A DNA stretch of 64,000 nt from an uncultured Oscillibacter sp. (lineage in GTDB: Bacteria > Bacillota > Clostridia > Oscillospirales > Oscillospiraceae): assembly GCA_947365245.1 (NCBI GenBank), contig CANAWG010000001.1:124001-188000 (forward strand). The letters are read 5' to 3'. The translations under genes and the position numbers were made by a program. This document shows positions 41,970 to 49,827 of this stretch, one piece after another. How positions within the stretch are numbered: the stretch's first letter is position 1; each line of letters opens with the position of its first letter. The notes beneath the pieces were generated by a model. It was given only the letters and a program-made list of their open reading frames with translations. It did not search any database and was not told the DNA's origin.

Positions 41970-42659
41970 ATGATCAACAAAATGAGAACAGCCCAGGAGG
42001 CGGTGGCTGGCATCCAGGACGGCATGACCGTCATGGTGGGCGGCTTCCTGGGGACCGGGACCCCGGAGATCCTGATCGACGCATTGGTGGCAAAGGGCGT
42101 CAAGCACCTGACCGTCATCGCCAACGACGGCGGCCTGCCGGCCTCCGTCACCGGCACCACGGACCGGGGCGTGGCCAAGCTCCTCTCCGCGGGGATGATC
42201 GACCACATCATCGCCTCCCACGTGGGCATGAACCCCATCATCGGCAAGGGCATGAACGACGGCACGCTGAAGTGCACCCTGGTGCCCCAGGGCTCCCTGG
42301 CTGAGAAGATCCGGGCCGCCGGCGCGGGCCTGGGCGGCGTGCTGACTCCCACCGGCGTCGGCACCATCATCGCCGACGGCAAGGAGACGCTGACCATCGA
42401 GGGCAGGCAGTACCTGCTGGAGCTGCCCCTCCACGCGGACTACGCCCTGTGCCGGGCCAGCATCTGCGACAAGTTCGGCAACTTCAGCTGCTACAAGGCC
42501 ACCAAGAACTTCAACCACGTCATGGCCATGGCGGCGGACACCGTCATCCTTGGCGCGGAGAAGGTCGTGGAGATCGGCGAGGTGGATGTGGACACCTTCA
42601 CCACCGCCGGCGTGTATGTGAACTATATCGTAGGAGGTGAGCAGCCTTGGCAGATCTGA
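41970..42659 (+). CDS. atoD: CoA-transferase alpha subunit (AtoD-type)
   Basis: 229 residues. The class I CoA-transferase alpha fold shows in AVAGIQDGMTVMVGGFLGTG (~12-30) and GGVLTPTGVGTIIADGKE (~115-132). With the beta subunit it transfers CoA between acyl-CoA and acetoacetate or acetate. In the lysine pathway the pair is expected to move CoA from butyryl-CoA to acetoacetate, freeing butyrate. ATG 41970 follows GGGAG at a rather long distance; the ATG at 41982 is a second option. A strong promoter with a palindromic spacer precedes the gene. Confidence 0.92.
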   Translation: MINKMRTAQEAVAGIQDGMTVMVGGFLGTGTPEILIDALVAKGVKHLTVIANDGGLPASVTGTTDRGVAKLLSAGMIDHIIASHVGMNPIIGKGMNDGTLKCTLVPQGSLAEKIRAAGAGLGGVLTPTGVGTIIADGKETLTIEGRQYLLELPLHADYALCRASICDKFGNFSCYKATKNFNHVMAMAADTVILGAEKVVEIGEVDVDTFTTAGVYVNYIVGGEQPWQI

Positions 42660-43303
42660 AGATGAGAATCGCCAAGCGTGCGGCGAAAGAATTTAAGGAC
42701 GGCGACATCGCGAACCTGGGCATCGGCCTGCCCACCATGGTGGCGGACTGCCTGCCCGAGGGCGTGACCATCGTCCTGCACTCCGAGAACGGCTTCACCG
42801 GCCTGCTGGGCGCTCCCGAGAAGGGCCACGAGGATGTGGACGTCATCAACTCCGGCGGCGCGTACGTCACCTACGCCCCCTACGGCAACTTCTTCGGCTC
42901 CGAGGAGAGCTTCTCCATCATCCGCGGCGGCCACGTGGACGCCACGGTGCTGGGCGCCATGGAGGTGGACGAGAAGGGCAACATCGCCAACTGGATCATC
43001 CCCGGGAAGATGGTGGCCGGCATGGGCGGCGCCATGGACCTGGTGGTGGGCGCGCGGAAGGTGATCGTGGCCATGCTGCACACCCAGAAGGGCGCTCACA
43101 AGATCCTCAAGGAGTGCACCCTGCCCCTGACCGCCGTGGGCGTGGTGGACATGATTATCACCGAGATGGGCGTCATGGAGGTCACTCCCGAGGGCATCGT
43201 CCTCAAGGAGCTGCACCCCGACTACACCCTGGACGACATCAAGGCCGCCACCGGCTGCGAGCTCATTGTCAGCCCCGACCTCAAGCCCATGGAGGAAGAC
43301 TGA
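42647..43303 (+). CDS. atoA: CoA-transferase beta subunit (AtoA-type)
   Basis: 218 residues. The catalytic Glu lies in the S-E-N-G motif LHSENGFTGLLGAP (~50), which forms the glutamyl-CoA intermediate; GGAMDLVVGARKVIV (~125) is also typical. Translation starts at a TTG right after AGGAGGTGAGCAGCC and 13 bases inside the alpha gene, so the subunits are made together. It ends at a strong bidirectional terminator. Confidence 0.93.
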   Translation: MADLKMRIAKRAAKEFKDGDIANLGIGLPTMVADCLPEGVTIVLHSENGFTGLLGAPEKGHEDVDVINSGGAYVTYAPYGNFFGSEESFSIIRGGHVDATVLGAMEVDEKGNIANWIIPGKMVAGMGGAMDLVVGARKVIVAMLHTQKGAHKILKECTLPLTAVGVVDMIITEMGVMEVTPEGIVLKELHPDYTLDDIKAATGCELIVSPDLKPMEED

Positions 43304-43327
43304 TTCTCAACTGAGCCCCATTTTTAC

Positions 43328-43364
43328 AAAATGGGAGTCCCGGCACCTGCCGGGACTCCCATTT
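43328..43364. terminator. Bidirectional terminator after the CoA-transferase genes
   Basis: AAATGGGAGTCCCGGC pairs exactly with its complement around ACCT. A- and T-runs on either side serve both atoA and the convergent PhzF-like gene. Confidence 0.9.
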
Positions 43365-43370
43365 AAACCC

Positions 43371-44231
43371 TCACAGCACCTCGCCCCGTAGCGTCAGCAC
43401 CGCCCGGCCTCCGATCCGGACCCGGACGCCGCCGTCCTCCTCCGTGAGGCAGCTCAGAATCTCCGAGGGCTTGCCCATCGCCTCCCCCTGGATAAAGCGG
43501 TTGGTCACGCCGGGCTTTACCAGTCCCCGGCGGTAGAGGTAGTAGGTCAGCGCCCCGTTGGAGGTGCCGGTGGCCGCCTCCTCCGGGATGGCGTACAGCG
43601 GCGCGAAGTTGCGGCAGCGGGCCGCCGCGTCCCCCGTCCCCGGGCAGAATATATGGACCCCCACCACGCCGTACCGCTCCGAGAGGCGGCAGACCGCCGT
43701 CTCGTCCTGCCGGGCCCGGTCCAGGGCGGCGGCGTCCGCCACCGGCAGCAGAATGTCCAAAAGCCCCGTGCTGACGGCCTGGGGCTCCAGCCCCACCGGC
43801 CGGTCCGCCGCGGTCAGGCCGTAGGCGGCGTACAGCTCCGCCTGTTCCGCCTCCGAAAAGGTCCGCCCCTCCGCGGGCGGGGCCATGTCCATCCACACGG
43901 CGTCCGGCTCCACGGTGACCTCCAGATCCCCGGAGCGGGTGTGGAGATTGTACCGCCCCGGTTTGATCTCCTGGGTCTGGCGCAGCACGGTGAACGAGGC
44001 GATGGTGGCGTGGCCGCACAGGTCCACCTCCTCCGCCGGGGTGAAGTAGCGGATATGGAAGCTCCTCTCTCCTGTCCGCCGGACGAAAGCGGTCTCCGAG
44101 TGCTTCAGCTCCCCGGCCAGGGCCCGCATCAGCGATTCCTCCGGAAAGGGCCCCTCCCCCAGGGGGACCACCCCCGCCTGGTTGCCGGAGAATGCCTTGG
44201 CGGCAAAGGCGTCCGCGATGTAAAAGCGCAT
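43371..44231 (-). CDS. PhzF-family isomerase-like protein
   Basis: 286 residues, standard for PhzF/YddE. Typical landmarks are FAAKAFSGNQAGVV (~8-21), the catalytic Glu in LKHSETAFV (~46), FHIRYFTPAEEVDLCGHATIAS (given in part as EVDLCGHATIA, ~70) and TGTSNGALTYYL (~215). PhzF proteins isomerise or epimerise by proton transfer; most have no known substrate. It lies between the CoA-transferase and kal and reads in the same direction as kal, but no role in lysine fermentation is known for it. AAAGGGAGG sets the ATG. Confidence 0.9.
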   Translation of the reverse strand: MRFYIADAFAAKAFSGNQAGVVPLGEGPFPEESLMRALAGELKHSETAFVRRTGERSFHIRYFTPAEEVDLCGHATIASFTVLRQTQEIKPGRYNLHTRSGDLEVTVEPDAVWMDMAPPAEGRTFSEAEQAELYAAYGLTAADRPVGLEPQAVSTGLLDILLPVADAAALDRARQDETAVCRLSERYGVVGVHIFCPGTGDAAARCRNFAPLYAIPEEAATGTSNGALTYYLYRRGLVKPGVTNRFIQGEAMGKPSEILSCLTEEDGGVRVRIGGRAVLTLRGEVL

Positions 44232-44306
44232 AAGTTTCCTCCCTTTCTTCCATGGTTTGACAAGGGGCGGCGGCAAAGCGCCCCGCCGCCTCTTGTCAAG
44301 CGATGG

Positions 44307-44334
44307 AAAAAAGCCCGGCGCCTGGGCGCCGGGC
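44307..44334 (-). terminator. Terminator after kal
   Basis: Minus strand GCCCGGCGCC with complement (CA loop) followed by TTTTTT. Next to it a second inverted repeat, TTGACAAG/CTTGTCAA around a GGGGCGG/CCGCCCC core, fills 44255-44300. Confidence 0.85.
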
Positions 44335-44348
44335 CGGATTCCGCTCAA

Positions 44349-44750
44349 TCAGGGCTTCTTGCGGCTGCACTCCTTGGGGACCACGCAGGTGCCCTCGGCC
44401 ACGGCCACGATGACGGGCTCCTCCAGGAAATCCGCGGCGGAGGCGCTGATGTCGGGGCGGGTGGCGATGACCTTGCGGGCCTCAAAGCGCATCTTGCGGG
44501 AGGTGTTGCCGATATGGGTGACCTCGCCGTAGGCCTCGATGTAGTCGCCGGCGTAGACGGGCGCCTTGAACTCCACGTTGTTGTAGGCGCAGAACAGACC
44601 CTCGTCGCCGTCGGTCTGAATCAGCAGCTCCGTGGCCACGTCGCCGAAGAGGTGGACCATGTGGGCGCCGTCCACCAGGTTCCCGCCGTAGTGGGCGTCC
44701 TTGGCGGACATGCGCAGGCGGATCAGCGAGGTGTACTTCTTCTCTTCCAT
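44349..44750 (-). CDS. kal: 3-aminobutyryl-CoA ammonia-lyase (Kal), hotdog fold
   Basis: 133 residues, a single hotdog domain. [20 protein letters not shown] (~15-34) and [19 protein letters not shown] (~58-76) resemble thioesterase-like hotdog enzymes, and the gene stands inside the lysine locus where Kal is expected. Kal removes ammonia from L-3-aminobutyryl-CoA to give crotonyl-CoA. I distinguish it from a plain thioesterase by context and by the [10 protein letters not shown] motif I associate with Kal; the fold alone would not decide. It has its own promoter (TTGACA-17-TACAAT) and terminator. Confidence 0.85.
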   Translation of the reverse strand: MEEKKYTSLIRLRMSAKDAHYGGNLVDGAHMVHLFGDVATELLIQTDGDEGLFCAYNNVEFKAPVYAGDYIEAYGEVTHIGNTSRKMRFEARKVIATRPDISASAADFLEEPVIVAVAEGTCVVPKECSRKKP

Positions 44751-44819
44751 GTTCGTATCACTCCTGTTTTTTATTTGCGGATGGCTCCGCACGTTCCCTC
44801 GTCGGGGTTCACAAAATTC

Positions 44820-44848
44820 ATTGTAAGCTCTTTTCCTGTATTTGTCAA
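44820..44848 (-). promoter_or_regulatory. Promoter of kal
   Basis: Minus strand TTGACA (44848-44843), 17-base spacer, TACAAT (44825-44820), 70 bases before the start. Confidence 0.85.
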
Positions 44849-44876
44849 TCCCGTCAAAAAAATAACACATTCCGCC

Positions 44877-45485
44877 CTATAGGGACTGGATAAACTGCAG
44901 AATCAGCCGCAGGCCGTAGACCAGGATCACGCTGCCGCAGACGATGTTGATGATCCGCAGAACGCGGTCGTTGAACCGGGCGGAGAAGAGGGAGATCAGC
45001 AGCGTGACGCCGGAGAACCACAGGCAGGAGGCGGTGGCGGAGCCCAGCACCAGCAGGGTGCTGTCGGCCCCCGGGTGGCCCACCCGGAAGCTGCCGTAGA
45101 GCAGCGTCCCGTCGATGAGGGCCTGTGGGTTGAGCCAGGTGACCACAAAGGCCTTGGCGGCGATTCTGGAGAGCGGAATGTCCATGTCCACGCTTTGATC
45201 CATGGAGGGCCGCTCCCGGATCAGCCCCAGGCCGATCCAGCACACCACCACCCCGCCGGCAGCCAGGACGATCATCTGGAGCCATGTGAAGCGCTCCACC
45301 AGCGCGCCGATGCCGAAGAAGCAGGCCAGCAGCAGGCTGACGTCGAAGAAGATCACGATCAGCGTGATGGGGACCAGCCGCCGCCGGGGCTGGGTCAGGG
45401 CGGCGTTGATGACGAACAGGTTCTGCATCCCGATGGGGGCCACGTAGGCCAGGCCAATGGCCAGCCCCTGCAAATAAAGACCCAT
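44877..45485 (-). CDS. LysE/ArgO-type amino acid exporter
   Basis: 202 residues with about six hydrophobic helices. LysE marks are GLAYVAPIGMQNLFVINAAL (~11-30, with the P-I-G-x-Q-x-x motif), a conserved Asp in ITLIVIFFDVSLL (~48) and VVTWLNPQALIDGTLLYGS (~115-133). LysE/ArgO proteins export lysine or arginine when internal levels rise. Its place beside kal and the lysine operon supports basic amino acid export. CGGGAGG precedes the ATG. It is divergent from the HxlR-kamB-kamC unit. Confidence 0.9.
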   Translation of the reverse strand: MGLYLQGLAIGLAYVAPIGMQNLFVINAALTQPRRRLVPITLIVIFFDVSLLLACFFGIGALVERFTWLQMIVLAAGGVVVCWIGLGLIRERPSMDQSVDMDIPLSRIAAKAFVVTWLNPQALIDGTLLYGSFRVGHPGADSTLLVLGSATASCLWFSGVTLLISLFSARFNDRVLRIINIVCGSVILVYGLRLILQFIQSL

Positions 45486-45585
45486 TGACGATTCCTCCCG
45501 ATTTTTCGTATACTACGACCATAGCACACATTCCGCCCCCGCGCAAGAGCGGAGAAAATCCGTAGCAGATAAGGAGAAACTGACC

Positions 45586-45969
45586 ATGCCCACCCACGAA
45601 GGCTGCCCCTGTATGGAGATCTGCCCGCTGAACCGGGCCCTGAAGCTCATCGGCGGCAAGTGGAAGATGCAGATCCTCTGCTCCCTCCACAACAACGGCC
45701 CCACCCGCTACAACCGCCTGAAGCGGACGCTGGACGGCGTTTCCAACACCGTGCTGGCCGGGGCGCTGCGGGAGCTGGAGTCCGACGGGCTGGTGGTCCG
45801 GCGGGAGTACCTGGAGGTCCCCGTGCGGGTGGAGTACGAGATCGCCCCCCGGTGCCGGTCCCTGATCCCCATTCTGGACGAGCTGGGCCGTTGGTGCGAT
45901 TCCCTTTCCGCCGGGGGCGGGACAGACAGCGGGGACGGCCCCGCGGACAATGGAGGTGCGGCTCTTTGA
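45586..45969 (+). CDS. HxlR-family transcriptional regulator
   Basis: 127 residues. The HxlR winged helix begins CPLNRALKLIGGKWKMQILC (~12-31) and continues RYNRLKRTLDGVSNTVLAGALRELE (given in part as GVSNTVLAGALRELE, ~50-64). Cys residues cluster at the start (CPCMEICP), which in this family can sense oxidants or electrophiles. AAGGAG lies upstream. Its stop overlaps the kamB start, making it the first gene of a regulator-reactivase unit; it is divergent from the LysE-type exporter. Confidence 0.92.
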   Translation: MPTHEGCPCMEICPLNRALKLIGGKWKMQILCSLHNNGPTRYNRLKRTLDGVSNTVLAGALRELESDGLVVRREYLEVPVRVEYEIAPRCRSLIPILDELGRWCDSLSAGGGTDSGDGPADNGGAAL

Positions 45970-46970
45970 AGAAGATTCTGGCCCCCCTGGTGGGGGACGC
46001 GCCGATGGTGACGGCCATCGGCCTTTGTAAAAACGCGGGCAAGACCACGGCCCTGCGCCGCCTGATGGCGGAGCTGGAGGACGAGTGCTTAGGCCTCACC
46101 TCCGTGGGCCGGGACGGCGAGGCCACGGACCTGGTGACCGGCACGGAGAAGCCGGACCTGTACATCAAGAAAGGCGACCTGTTCGCCACCGCCCGGGGCA
46201 TGATGAGCCTGTGCGACGTCACATTGGAGGCGGCGGCCCTCACCGGCGTCATGACCCCCCTGGGGGAGGTGGCGGTGTTCCGGGCGCTGTCCGACGGCTA
46301 CATCCAGCTGGCGGGCCCCTCCGCCGCCGGGCAGCTGAAGCCCCTGTGCGCCAGCTTCACCGCCCTGGGCGCGGAGCGGGTGCTCATCGACGGCGCCGCC
46401 GGGCGGAAGTCCCTGGCGGGAGCCGGGGTGGAGGGCGCCGCCATCCTCTGCACCGGCGCCTCTCTGGACCGGAACATGGACCTGGTGGTGGCGGAGACAG
46501 CCCACGTCTGCCGCCTCTTCGCCTCCCGCCGTCCGGCGGACGCGGGCCTGGCCGCCGCCCTGGACCGCTGCGGGGAGCGCTACGCCCTCTTCACACCCGG
46601 CGGGGAGCCCCGGGATCTGCCCCTGGACGAGAGCGGCCTGCCCCGCTGGAACAAGCTTCCCCGGGAAAAGTGCGCCCTCTGGGTGGCCGGCGGCGTCACC
46701 GACCCGCTGCTCAAGACCCTGGCCCGCCGGGGCGCCCCCATCACCCTGGCCACGGCGGACGCCACCCACGTGCTGGCGGGGCGGAACGTGCTGGACGCAT
46801 TCACCCGCGCCGGCGGGGAGCTGGTGGTGCGGCGGGAGCTGTCCATCGCCGCCGTGGGGGCCAACCCCTGGTCGGCCTACGGCTGGCATTTCCAGGCTGA
46901 AAAATTTGAGGACGCCCTCCGGCAGGCGCTGACGGTGCCGGTGGTGAATGTCAACGAGAAGGAGGACTGA
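45966..46970 (+). CDS. kamB: Lysine 5,6-aminomutase reactivase subunit KamB
   Basis: 334 residues. A P-loop lies near the start (GLCKNAGKTT, ~18-27), then alternating alpha/beta segments; the C-terminus is NPWSAYGWHF...NEKED. With the MutS-like protein next to it, this is the KamB-KamC pair found in lysine-fermenting bacteria, thought to exchange damaged cobalamin in lysine 5,6-aminomutase. The start is a TTG that overlaps the HxlR stop, with GGAGG ahead. Assignment relies on the pair and the locus, since P-loop proteins of this size are otherwise hard to name. Confidence 0.85.
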   Translation: MKKILAPLVGDAPMVTAIGLCKNAGKTTALRRLMAELEDECLGLTSVGRDGEATDLVTGTEKPDLYIKKGDLFATARGMMSLCDVTLEAAALTGVMTPLGEVAVFRALSDGYIQLAGPSAAGQLKPLCASFTALGAERVLIDGAAGRKSLAGAGVEGAAILCTGASLDRNMDLVVAETAHVCRLFASRRPADAGLAAALDRCGERYALFTPGGEPRDLPLDESGLPRWNKLPREKCALWVAGGVTDPLLKTLARRGAPITLATADATHVLAGRNVLDAFTRAGGELVVRRELSIAAVGANPWSAYGWHFQAEKFEDALRQALTVPVVNVNEKED

Positions 46971-46972
46971 CC

Positions 46973-48475
46973 ATGGAACTGACCCTTGAACTGCGGGAGG
47001 AATCCGGTCTCCAGTGGGTGCTGGAGCGGCTGACCCCCATGTCTCCCTTTGGCCGCGCCGCCGCCCGCGCTCTGCGGTGGTACGCCCCCGGGGAGGAGGA
47101 GGCGCTTACAACCGAGCTGGACAACGTGGCCCTGGCCCTGGAGCTGTGGAACGCCGCCGGCGGCGTCCCCGCCCAGGAGACGCCGCAGTGCTGCTGCGAT
47201 GCCCCCCGGCTGGACCCGTCCGCGCTGAAGGACCTCCCCTCCCTCCTCCGGGGCCTCACCCGGTGCCTCCCCCTGTTCCACGATATCCGGGGCTCCTTTG
47301 ACCGGGACCCGGAGAACCCCTTTGACCTGGTGGAGCTCTTTGAGATCAAGCACTTCCTGGTGACGCTGGAGCAGCTGACCATGGCCTACGCCAAGCTGCC
47401 CCCCTTCCAGGACCTGGCCTTTGTGCCCATGGAGGAGTCCCTGGACCTGCTGGACCCCGACGGCCGCCGCCTGCCCGCTTTCTCCGTCTCGGAGGCCTAT
47501 CACCCCAAGCTCCCCGCCCTGCGCGCGGAGAAGTCCGCCCTGGAGCGGGCCATCCGCGAGGCCGGCCCGGAGGAAAAGCCCGCCCTGCTGGATCAGCGCC
47601 ACCGCCTCACCGTCCAGGAGGACCTGCTGGAGCTGGAGGTCCGGCGGGATCTCACCCGCCGGCTCATGGCCCGCCGGGAGGACTTCCTGGCCAACATGGA
47701 GACCCTGGGCCGCCTGGACCTGTTCCTGGCCAAGGCGAAGCTGGCCAAGCGGTACGGCTGCGTCCGCCCCGTACTGTCCGAAGACGCCCGGATCACCCTC
47801 CGGGGCCTGCGCCACCCCCAGGTGGCCGAGGAGCTGCTGGAGCGGGGGGAGGACTTCACCCGGCTGGATCTGGACCTCTCCGCCGGCTGCACCGTCATCA
47901 CCGGCGCCAACATGGGCGGCAAGACCGTCTCGCTGCGCTCCACGGTGCTGAGCCTGCTGCTGTGCCAGTGCGGCTTTTTCGTCTTTGCCCAGTCCGCCTC
48001 GCTGCCGCTGTTCCACGAGGTGGCGCTGATTCTGGCGGACACCGGCCCCGGCTCCGGGGGCCTGTCCTCCTTCGGCCGGGAGGTCCACCTGCTGGACCGG
48101 CTGCTCCAGCGCACCCGGGGGCAGCGGTTCTTCCTGGCTTTGGACGAGTTCGCCCGGGGCACCAACCCCCAGGAGGGCGCGGCGCTGGCCCGGGCGCTGG
48201 TGCGGTATCTGGGCACCCTGGACTGCGTGGCGCTGATGACCACCCACTACGACGGCGTCTCCGACGTGGCCGGCGCCCACTACCAGGTGGCGGGGCTGGT
48301 CCGGGAGATTCAGGGCGACGAGGGGGACGACCCCCGCAGCCGCATCGCCCGGCGGATGGACTACCGCCTCCAGAGCGCCCCACCCGGCGCCCCCTGTCCC
48401 AGGGACGCCCTGCGGGTGTGCCGCCTGCTGGACCTGGAGCCGGCGCTGATGGAGCTGTTCCAGGCGGACCTTTGA
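46973..48475 (+). CDS. kamC: Lysine 5,6-aminomutase reactivase ATPase KamC (MutS-like)
   Basis: 500 residues. The C-terminal ~200 residues are a MutS-type ATPase: Walker A TGANMGGKTVSLR (~310), SSFGREVHLLDRLL (~365), FLALDEFARGTNPQEG (Walker B with MutS signature, ~385) and MTTHYDGV (H-loop, ~425). The first 300 residues match the lever and clamp region of MutS-like proteins but lack mismatch-recognition domain I. In this setting it is the energy-using part of the aminomutase reactivase rather than a DNA repair protein. It starts two bases after the kamB stop. Confidence 0.88.
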   Translation: MELTLELREESGLQWVLERLTPMSPFGRAAARALRWYAPGEEEALTTELDNVALALELWNAAGGVPAQETPQCCCDAPRLDPSALKDLPSLLRGLTRCLPLFHDIRGSFDRDPENPFDLVELFEIKHFLVTLEQLTMAYAKLPPFQDLAFVPMEESLDLLDPDGRRLPAFSVSEAYHPKLPALRAEKSALERAIREAGPEEKPALLDQRHRLTVQEDLLELEVRRDLTRRLMARREDFLANMETLGRLDLFLAKAKLAKRYGCVRPVLSEDARITLRGLRHPQVAEELLERGEDFTRLDLDLSAGCTVITGANMGGKTVSLRSTVLSLLLCQCGFFVFAQSASLPLFHEVALILADTGPGSGGLSSFGREVHLLDRLLQRTRGQRFFLALDEFARGTNPQEGAALARALVRYLGTLDCVALMTTHYDGVSDVAGAHYQVAGLVREIQGDEGDDPRSRIARRMDYRLQSAPPGAPCPRDALRVCRLLDLEPALMELFQADL

Positions 48476-48545
48476 CGCCTTAAAGTGAAAAAGGGCTTCC
48501 AAAAAACACATGGAAAAATCATGCAAAACGGCCATATCAAAAAAC

Positions 48546-48574
48546 TTGACAAAAGCCGCCATATAGAGTATATT
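48546..48574 (+). promoter_or_regulatory. Promoter of the riboswitch-controlled lysine operon
   Basis: TTGACA (48546-48551), 17-base spacer, TATATT (48569-48574). Transcription would begin near 48581, just ahead of the lysine aptamer. Confidence 0.9.
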
Positions 48575-48589
48575 GTTTTTAGTCAAAGT

Positions 48590-48773
48590 GAATAAAGTAT
48601 GGATAGAGGCGCGGAACGCAAGGTAGCAGGCCGATGCAAAGGACAGGCAAGTCCGAGGCGGTCTGTGAATGTCCGTACCGCCGAAAGAGGGTTTGAGCTG
48701 CCGCCTCCCCTCTTGGACCTGTACGCCCAGCGCGTGCGGTTTGTCATGAGAAACATGGAGTGCTATTTATGCC
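48590..48773 (+). ncRNA. Lysine riboswitch aptamer (L-box)
   Basis: Matches the L-box core in order: GGATAGAGGCGCGGAACGCA then AAGGTAGCAGG, CTGTGAATGTCC, GCCGAAAGAGGG, GGACCTGTACGC, a short CATG-AGAAA-CATG hairpin and GGAGTGCTAT. P1 can form as a 10-bp helix between 48597-48606 (GUAUGGAUAG) and 48763-48772 (CUAUUUAUGC), with G-U pairs. It precedes kce-kdd-kamADE, all lysine degradation genes, which agrees with the ligand. Confidence 0.9.
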
Positions 48774-48827
48774 TGTGGGGAGCTTTTTTCATCTGTTTCT
48801 GCGTGGCATAAATAGTCTCTTGTTTTT
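48763..48827 (+). terminator. Expression-platform hairpin 1 of the lysine riboswitch
   Basis: CTATTTATGCC (48763-48773) pairs without mismatch with GGCATAAATAG (48805-48815), followed by TCTCTTGTTTTT. Its 5' arm is the 3' strand of aptamer P1, so folding of the lysine-bound aptamer should block this hairpin. Confidence 0.75.
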
Positions 48828-48893
48828 ATGGAGCGCTATCCTACCCCGCGTATTCCAGCAATATGCGGCGTAGGAAAGCGCTCCAAGTTTTTT
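48828..48893 (+). terminator. Expression-platform hairpin 2, strong terminator before kce
   Basis: GGAGCGCTATCCTAC (48830-48844) pairs with GTAGGAAAGCGCTCC (48870-48884), one A-A mismatch, extended by an inner CCGCGTATT/AATATGCGG helix and followed by AAGTTTTTT. The opening ATGGAGCGCTAT (48828-48839) repeats the aptamer 3' end ATGGAGTGCTAT (48755-48766) with one change. Confidence 0.85.
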
Positions 48894-48908
48894 AGCAGGA
48901 GGTACGAA

Positions 48909-49727
48909 ATGGAAAAACTCATCATCACAGCAGCAATATGCGGAGCCGAGGTCACCAAGGAGCACAACCCCGCCGTTCCCTACACTGTGGAGGAGATGGT
49001 GCGGGAGGCCAAGAGCGCCTTTGAGGCCGGCGCCGCCGTCATCCATGTCCACGTCCGCTGGGACGACGGAACCCCCACCCAGGACAAAGAGCGCTTCCGC
49101 GTGGTGCTGGACGCCATCCGCGAGGCCTGCCCCGGCGTGATTCTCATCCCCTCCACCGGCGGCGCCACCGGCATGACCCCGGAGGAGCGCCTGCAGCCCA
49201 CGGAGCTGATGCCCGAGATGGCCACGCTGGACTGCGGCACCTGCAACTTCGGCGACGACATCTTCGTCAACGATATGCCCACCATGCGCGCTTTCGGCAA
49301 GCGCATGCTGGAGAACAACATCAAGCCCGAGTATGAGTGCTTCGAGATCGGCCACCTGGATACCGTGCTGAACATGGCCGCCAAGGGTCTGGTCCCCGGC
49401 GCCCCCATGCAGTTCAACTTCGTGCTGGGCGTCAACGGCTGCACCCCCGCCACCCTGGGCAACCTGGACTACCTGGTGAACAAGATCCCCGCCGGGTCCA
49501 CCTGGACCGTCACCGGCGTGGGCCGGGGCGCGTGGCCCATGGCCGCGGCCGGCATCGTCATGGGCGGCAACGTCCGCGTGGGCTTCGAGGACAACATCTA
49601 CCTGGAGAAGGGCCGCAAGGCCGCCTCCAACGGTGAGCTGGTGGCCAAGGTCGTGGCCCTGGCCAAGCTCCTGGGCCGTGAGATCGCCACCCCCGACGAG
49701 GCCCGGAAGATCCTGTCCCTGACATAA
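48909..49727 (+). CDS. kce: 3-keto-5-aminohexanoate cleavage enzyme
   Basis: 272 residues, the BKACE fold. Zinc ligands are His46 and His48 in AAVIHVHVRWDDG; the loop IPSTGGATGMTPEER (~80) and FEIGHLDTV (~140) are family marks. Kce condenses 3-keto-5-aminohexanoate with acetyl-CoA to give acetoacetate and 3-aminobutyryl-CoA. AGCAGGAGG sets the ATG at 48909, sixteen bases beyond the second riboswitch terminator. It is the first gene of the riboswitch-controlled operon. Confidence 0.95.
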   Translation: MEKLIITAAICGAEVTKEHNPAVPYTVEEMVREAKSAFEAGAAVIHVHVRWDDGTPTQDKERFRVVLDAIREACPGVILIPSTGGATGMTPEERLQPTELMPEMATLDCGTCNFGDDIFVNDMPTMRAFGKRMLENNIKPEYECFEIGHLDTVLNMAAKGLVPGAPMQFNFVLGVNGCTPATLGNLDYLVNKIPAGSTWTVTGVGRGAWPMAAAGIVMGGNVRVGFEDNIYLEKGRKAASNGELVAKVVALAKLLGREIATPDEARKILSLT

Positions 49728-49827
49728 GTGAGAGGCGCGGCCTCTCCGTGACCCAGCCATTCCATTTCATCATTTTTTGCATTCCATAAATCTTACCATA
49801 CAAATTTTTTTGAGGAGGAACACCACC

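Noticed and set aside
41776-41973. A 65-codon leader peptide before the CoA-transferase genes
   Set aside because: It lacks a clear ribosome site, has Arg/Ala/Pro-rich noise composition and overlaps strong stem-loops.
46973-48475. A MutS-type mismatch repair protein
   Set aside because: The mismatch-recognition domain is absent and the gene directly follows kamB in a lysine aminomutase locus, which fits KamC.
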